From Bacteroidia bacterium (lineage in GTDB: Bacteria; Bacteroidota; Bacteroidia; Bacteroidales; F082): a stretch of DNA of 64,000 nt. The stretch covers positions 62,001 through 126,000 of the forward strand of contig JAJTAY010000023.1 of assembly GCA_021287165.1 (NCBI GenBank), read 5' to 3'. The first letter of the stretch is position 1, and every line of letters starts with the position of its first letter. Of this stretch, positions 61,955 through 64,000 are shown in pieces. The position numbers and the translations under genes are program-made. The notes below the pieces were generated by a model. It had not been told where the DNA came from, did no database searches, and saw nothing but the letters and a program-made list of their open reading frames with translations.

Positions 61955-63047
61955 CCAATACTCAGGCCTTTGGCAGCACTACGTGCAAACGGCCAACCAC
62001 AAGATCCCCGAAGCTGGCCTAATGGGCCAAACCGCCTGGCGCAGCCCCTCGAACATCGCCATCGTAAAATACTGGGGCAAACACGGCAATCAGTTGCCCA
62101 ACAACCCCTCGCTGAGCTTCACCCTGCAAAACGCCCACACCGATACCAGCATAAGCTACACCTGGTCGCCCACAGGCCCGGAAGTGCATTTTCGTTTCGA
62201 AGGTTCCGAAAACAAGGCATTTGCCGAGAAGATCGAAAAGCTCCTGATGCAGTTTTTGCCCGCTTTCCCGTTTCTTGGCCAGCTGAAAATGCACATCGAA
62301 AGCCGCAACAGCTTTCCGCATTCATCGGGCATTGCCTCGTCGGCTTCGTCGATGAGTGCGCTGGTGATGTGCCTGATCGACATTGAGCAGCAGCTGGGAG
62401 CAATGCTAACCGACGACGAACGCCTGCGCAAAGCCTCCTATTTTTCGCGACTTGCCTCCGGAAGCGCCGCCCGCTCAGTGTTTCCCATCGCCGCGCTTTG
62501 GGGTCATACGCCCTTTCATTCCGGGAGCCATGACGAATATGCCGTTGTTGCTGACGACATTCATCCCGTGTTTCGCAATTACCGCGATACCATCCTGATC
62601 ATCAGCGCCGGCACCAAGGCCGTTTCGAGCCGTGCGGGCCACGCCCTTATGGAAGGCAACCCCTTTGCCGAAGTGCGTTACCATCAGGCCAGCAAAAACA
62701 CCGGCGAACTGCTTCATGCCCTTCACAGCGGCGATCTTGAAGCTTTTGTGCGCATAACCGAAGCCGAGGCCCTGCAGCTGCACGCCCTGATGATGACCAG
62801 CGAACCCTCGTTCATCCTCATGCAGCCCAATACGCTAGAAGCCATCGCGAGGATTCGCAACTTCAGAAATGACACGGGCATTCCGCTCAGCTTTACCCTC
62901 GACGCCGGCCCCAATGTGCACCTGCTTTATCCTGATGAACATCATCCTGCAGTGAACGACTTTGTTCAGCAGCAGCTCAAAAGCCTGTGTCAGGACGGCC
63001 GCCTGATCGAAGACCGGGTGGGACAAGGTCCGCAAAAGATGATTTGA
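61947..63047 (+). CDS. mvaD: diphosphomevalonate decarboxylase
   Basis: ATP-dependent decarboxylation of mevalonate diphosphate to isopentenyl diphosphate. 366 residues from ATG 61947. Motifs: SNIAIVKYWGKHGNQLP and NNPSLSFTL (substrate binding), FPHSSGIASSASSMSALV (GHMP phosphate loop with serines), SGSAARSVFP (conserved Arg). The end LDAGPNVHLLYP carries the catalytic Asp. It overlaps both neighbours, by 8 bp upstream and 1 bp downstream. Confidence 0.94.
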   Translation: MDNQYSGLWQHYVQTANHKIPEAGLMGQTAWRSPSNIAIVKYWGKHGNQLPNNPSLSFTLQNAHTDTSISYTWSPTGPEVHFRFEGSENKAFAEKIEKLLMQFLPAFPFLGQLKMHIESRNSFPHSSGIASSASSMSALVMCLIDIEQQLGAMLTDDERLRKASYFSRLASGSAARSVFPIAALWGHTPFHSGSHDEYAVVADDIHPVFRNYRDTILIISAGTKAVSSRAGHALMEGNPFAEVRYHQASKNTGELLHALHSGDLEAFVRITEAEALQLHALMMTSEPSFILMQPNTLEAIARIRNFRNDTGIPLSFTLDAGPNVHLLYPDEHHPAVNDFVQQQLKSLCQDGRLIEDRVGQGPQKMI

Positions 63048-63895
63048 TGAGCGGAGAGCGAAGATTTTTCGGCAAGCTTTTGCTTTTTGGCGAATATACT
63101 GTAGTGCTTGGAGCACAAGCACTTGTGTTGCCTTACGAAGAAGTGGGAGGCAGCTGGGCATTTTTGGATGAAATGCCCGACAGGGCCAAAGCCGAAAACA
63201 GCAACCGTGCGCTGAAAAACTATTTGCAATGGCTAAAACAAACTCCTGAAGCAGAAAACATTGACATTGAACGTTTTGCAAACGAGCTTGATGCCGGACT
63301 GGCTTTCGACTCCAATATTCCCAATGGTTATGGTGTGGGCAGTTCGGGGGCACTGGTGGCGGCCTTGTTCGGGCGTTACCGGCGGATGGATGTCCACCCG
63401 GCACTGAGCGATGCGCGAAGCATATTGGGAAAACTCGAAAATTATTTTCACGGCAACAGCTCAGGCCTCGATCCGCTGGCCTGCTTCGTGGGTAAACCGC
63501 TGCTAGTGAAAGACAAGGAAATCAAAGTGCTTGACAGTTGTCCGGTACCTGATGGCCTGAAATTTGAGCTCCACGACACCGGCATCACCGCGCCCACAGG
63601 GCCTTTGGTCGCCTACTTCGGGGAGCAGATGAAGCACTACTCCTTTTATAAAAAGGTTGACCGACAACTTATCCCTGCCACTGAAAAAGCCATTGAATCG
63701 TGGCTGAACGGCAACGCACAAGGGGTTTGGGAGGCCCTTGGAGAAATTTCGGCCATTCAGTTGGCTCATTTTCAGCCCATGATACCCGAAAGCATCCGCC
63801 CGCTCTGGGAGGAAAACCTGCAGCAAGGCCGCAAACTGATGAAACTCTGCGGTTCAGGCGGCGGGGGTTATGTGCTGGCGTTTGAGAGGGGGTGA
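63047..63895 (+). CDS. mvk: mevalonate kinase-like GHMP kinase
   Basis: Phosphorylates mevalonate. 282 residues, slightly short for the family. Motifs: FFGKLLLFGEYTVVLGAQAL (N-terminal Lys), IPNGYGVGSSGALVAALF (ATP loop), HGNSSGLDPLACF (catalytic Asp) and LCGSGGGGYVLAF near the end. The protein stops shortly after that motif, so a few terminal residues may be missing. ATG 63047 overlaps the mvaD stop (TGATG). It completes the route from HMG-CoA to isopentenyl diphosphate. Confidence 0.9.
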   Translation: MSGERRFFGKLLLFGEYTVVLGAQALVLPYEEVGGSWAFLDEMPDRAKAENSNRALKNYLQWLKQTPEAENIDIERFANELDAGLAFDSNIPNGYGVGSSGALVAALFGRYRRMDVHPALSDARSILGKLENYFHGNSSGLDPLACFVGKPLLVKDKEIKVLDSCPVPDGLKFELHDTGITAPTGPLVAYFGEQMKHYSFYKKVDRQLIPATEKAIESWLNGNAQGVWEALGEISAIQLAHFQPMIPESIRPLWEENLQQGRKLMKLCGSGGGGYVLAFERG

Positions 63896-63940
63896 GGGGG
63901 AGGTGTTGTTGTCAACGTTGTTATTGTTGTCGTAGTTGAG
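63896..63940 (+). repeat. G-run followed by GTT-rich intergenic repeat
   Basis: Third copy of the element near 37.2 and 40.75 kb: GGGGGAGGTGTTGTTGTC leads into GTTGTTATTGTTGTC (63917-63931), identical over 15 bp to 37203-37217. It lies immediately after the mevalonate kinase stop. The last 60 bases of the window show nothing else. Confidence 0.55.
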
Positions 63941-64000
63941 GGCAGCGTGCTTAAGTCCTGACTTATTCATTCCGGAAATGAAAAATTGATCACTGGATTA

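Noticed and set aside
1..64000. CRISPR arrays, transposases, integrases, phage genes, tRNA and rRNA
   Set aside because: No regularly spaced repeats, no recombinase or phage motifs and no tRNA or rRNA-like sequence were recognised on either strand.

Overview
The window looks like chromosomal DNA of an anaerobic or microaerobic member of the Bacteroidota, most likely a Bacteroidales-type organism. The evidence is the repeated promoter form TAnnTTTG with few clear Shine-Dalgarno sequences, a secreted protein with a C-terminal type IX secretion sorting domain, an S46 dipeptidyl-peptidase of the DPP11 type, a trimeric [FeFe]-hydrogenase, and a mevalonate gene set containing a GYDIA-family GHMP kinase. 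No rRNA, tRNA, CRISPR array, insertion sequence or prophage was recognised.

Layout. 1-6.0 kb (minus strand): an operon for an NAD-linked [FeFe]-hydrogenase (response regulator, hydC, hydB, hydA, then the start of a second, probably sensory, [FeFe]-hydrogenase that runs off the left edge), preceded by a LuxR-type response regulator and a pair of palindromes. 6.1-7.8 kb: a flavin reductase and rlmN. 7.86-13.3 kb: a complete nitric oxide reductase cluster norCB-norQDEF with a palindrome at the promoter and a terminator between norB and norQ. 13.3-17.9 kb: threonine aldolase, a lipoprotein, a nitroreductase broken by one in-frame stop, an acetyltransferase and a serine hydrolase. 18.1-20.3 kb: an OmpR-type two-component system with TTAACA boxes upstream. 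20.35-20.49 kb: a candidate small RNA. 20.5-25.7 kb: pgi, a DUF6265-like lipoprotein, nitroreductase, RtcB and a U32 peptidase family protein.

25.8-31.7 kb: a complete suf iron-sulfur assembly operon, sufBCDS plus sufE and a DUF59 protein. This fits the iron-sulfur-rich enzymes nearby (hydrogenases, RlmN, the U32 protein and the nitroreductase). 31.8-33.6 kb: a lower-GC DUF3795 gene and a second serine hydrolase. 33.6-42.8 kb: radA, a DPP11-like peptidase, mfd, trhO and an ADP-ribosylglycohydrolase. 42.9-49.8 kb: an unrecognised 783-residue secreted protein with deacetylase-like motifs, butyrate kinase and a fused acyl-CoA mutase (IcmF), suggesting butyrate/isobutyrate metabolism. 49.8-53.2 kb: an AT-richer accessory stretch with a membrane protein, a small lipoprotein, an aquaporin remnant and a PAS histidine kinase. 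53.2-59.4 kb: a TetR-like regulator, a type IX-secreted BNR-repeat protein with a dicarboxylate/amino-acid symporter, a ZIP transporter, two small proteins and phosphofructokinase. 59.7-63.9 kb: the mevalonate pathway from HMG-CoA reductase to mevalonate kinase.

No single large undescribed system stands out. The most unusual signals are local: an internal duplication of the phosphorylation segment in the hydrogenase-operon response regulator, tandem palindromes and TTAACA boxes at two regulatory promoters, the candidate small RNA before pgi, dispersed GTT-rich intergenic elements, promoters that imply nearly leaderless mRNAs, an in-frame stop in a ferredoxin-nitroreductase, and the unrecognised secreted protein next to buk and icmF.
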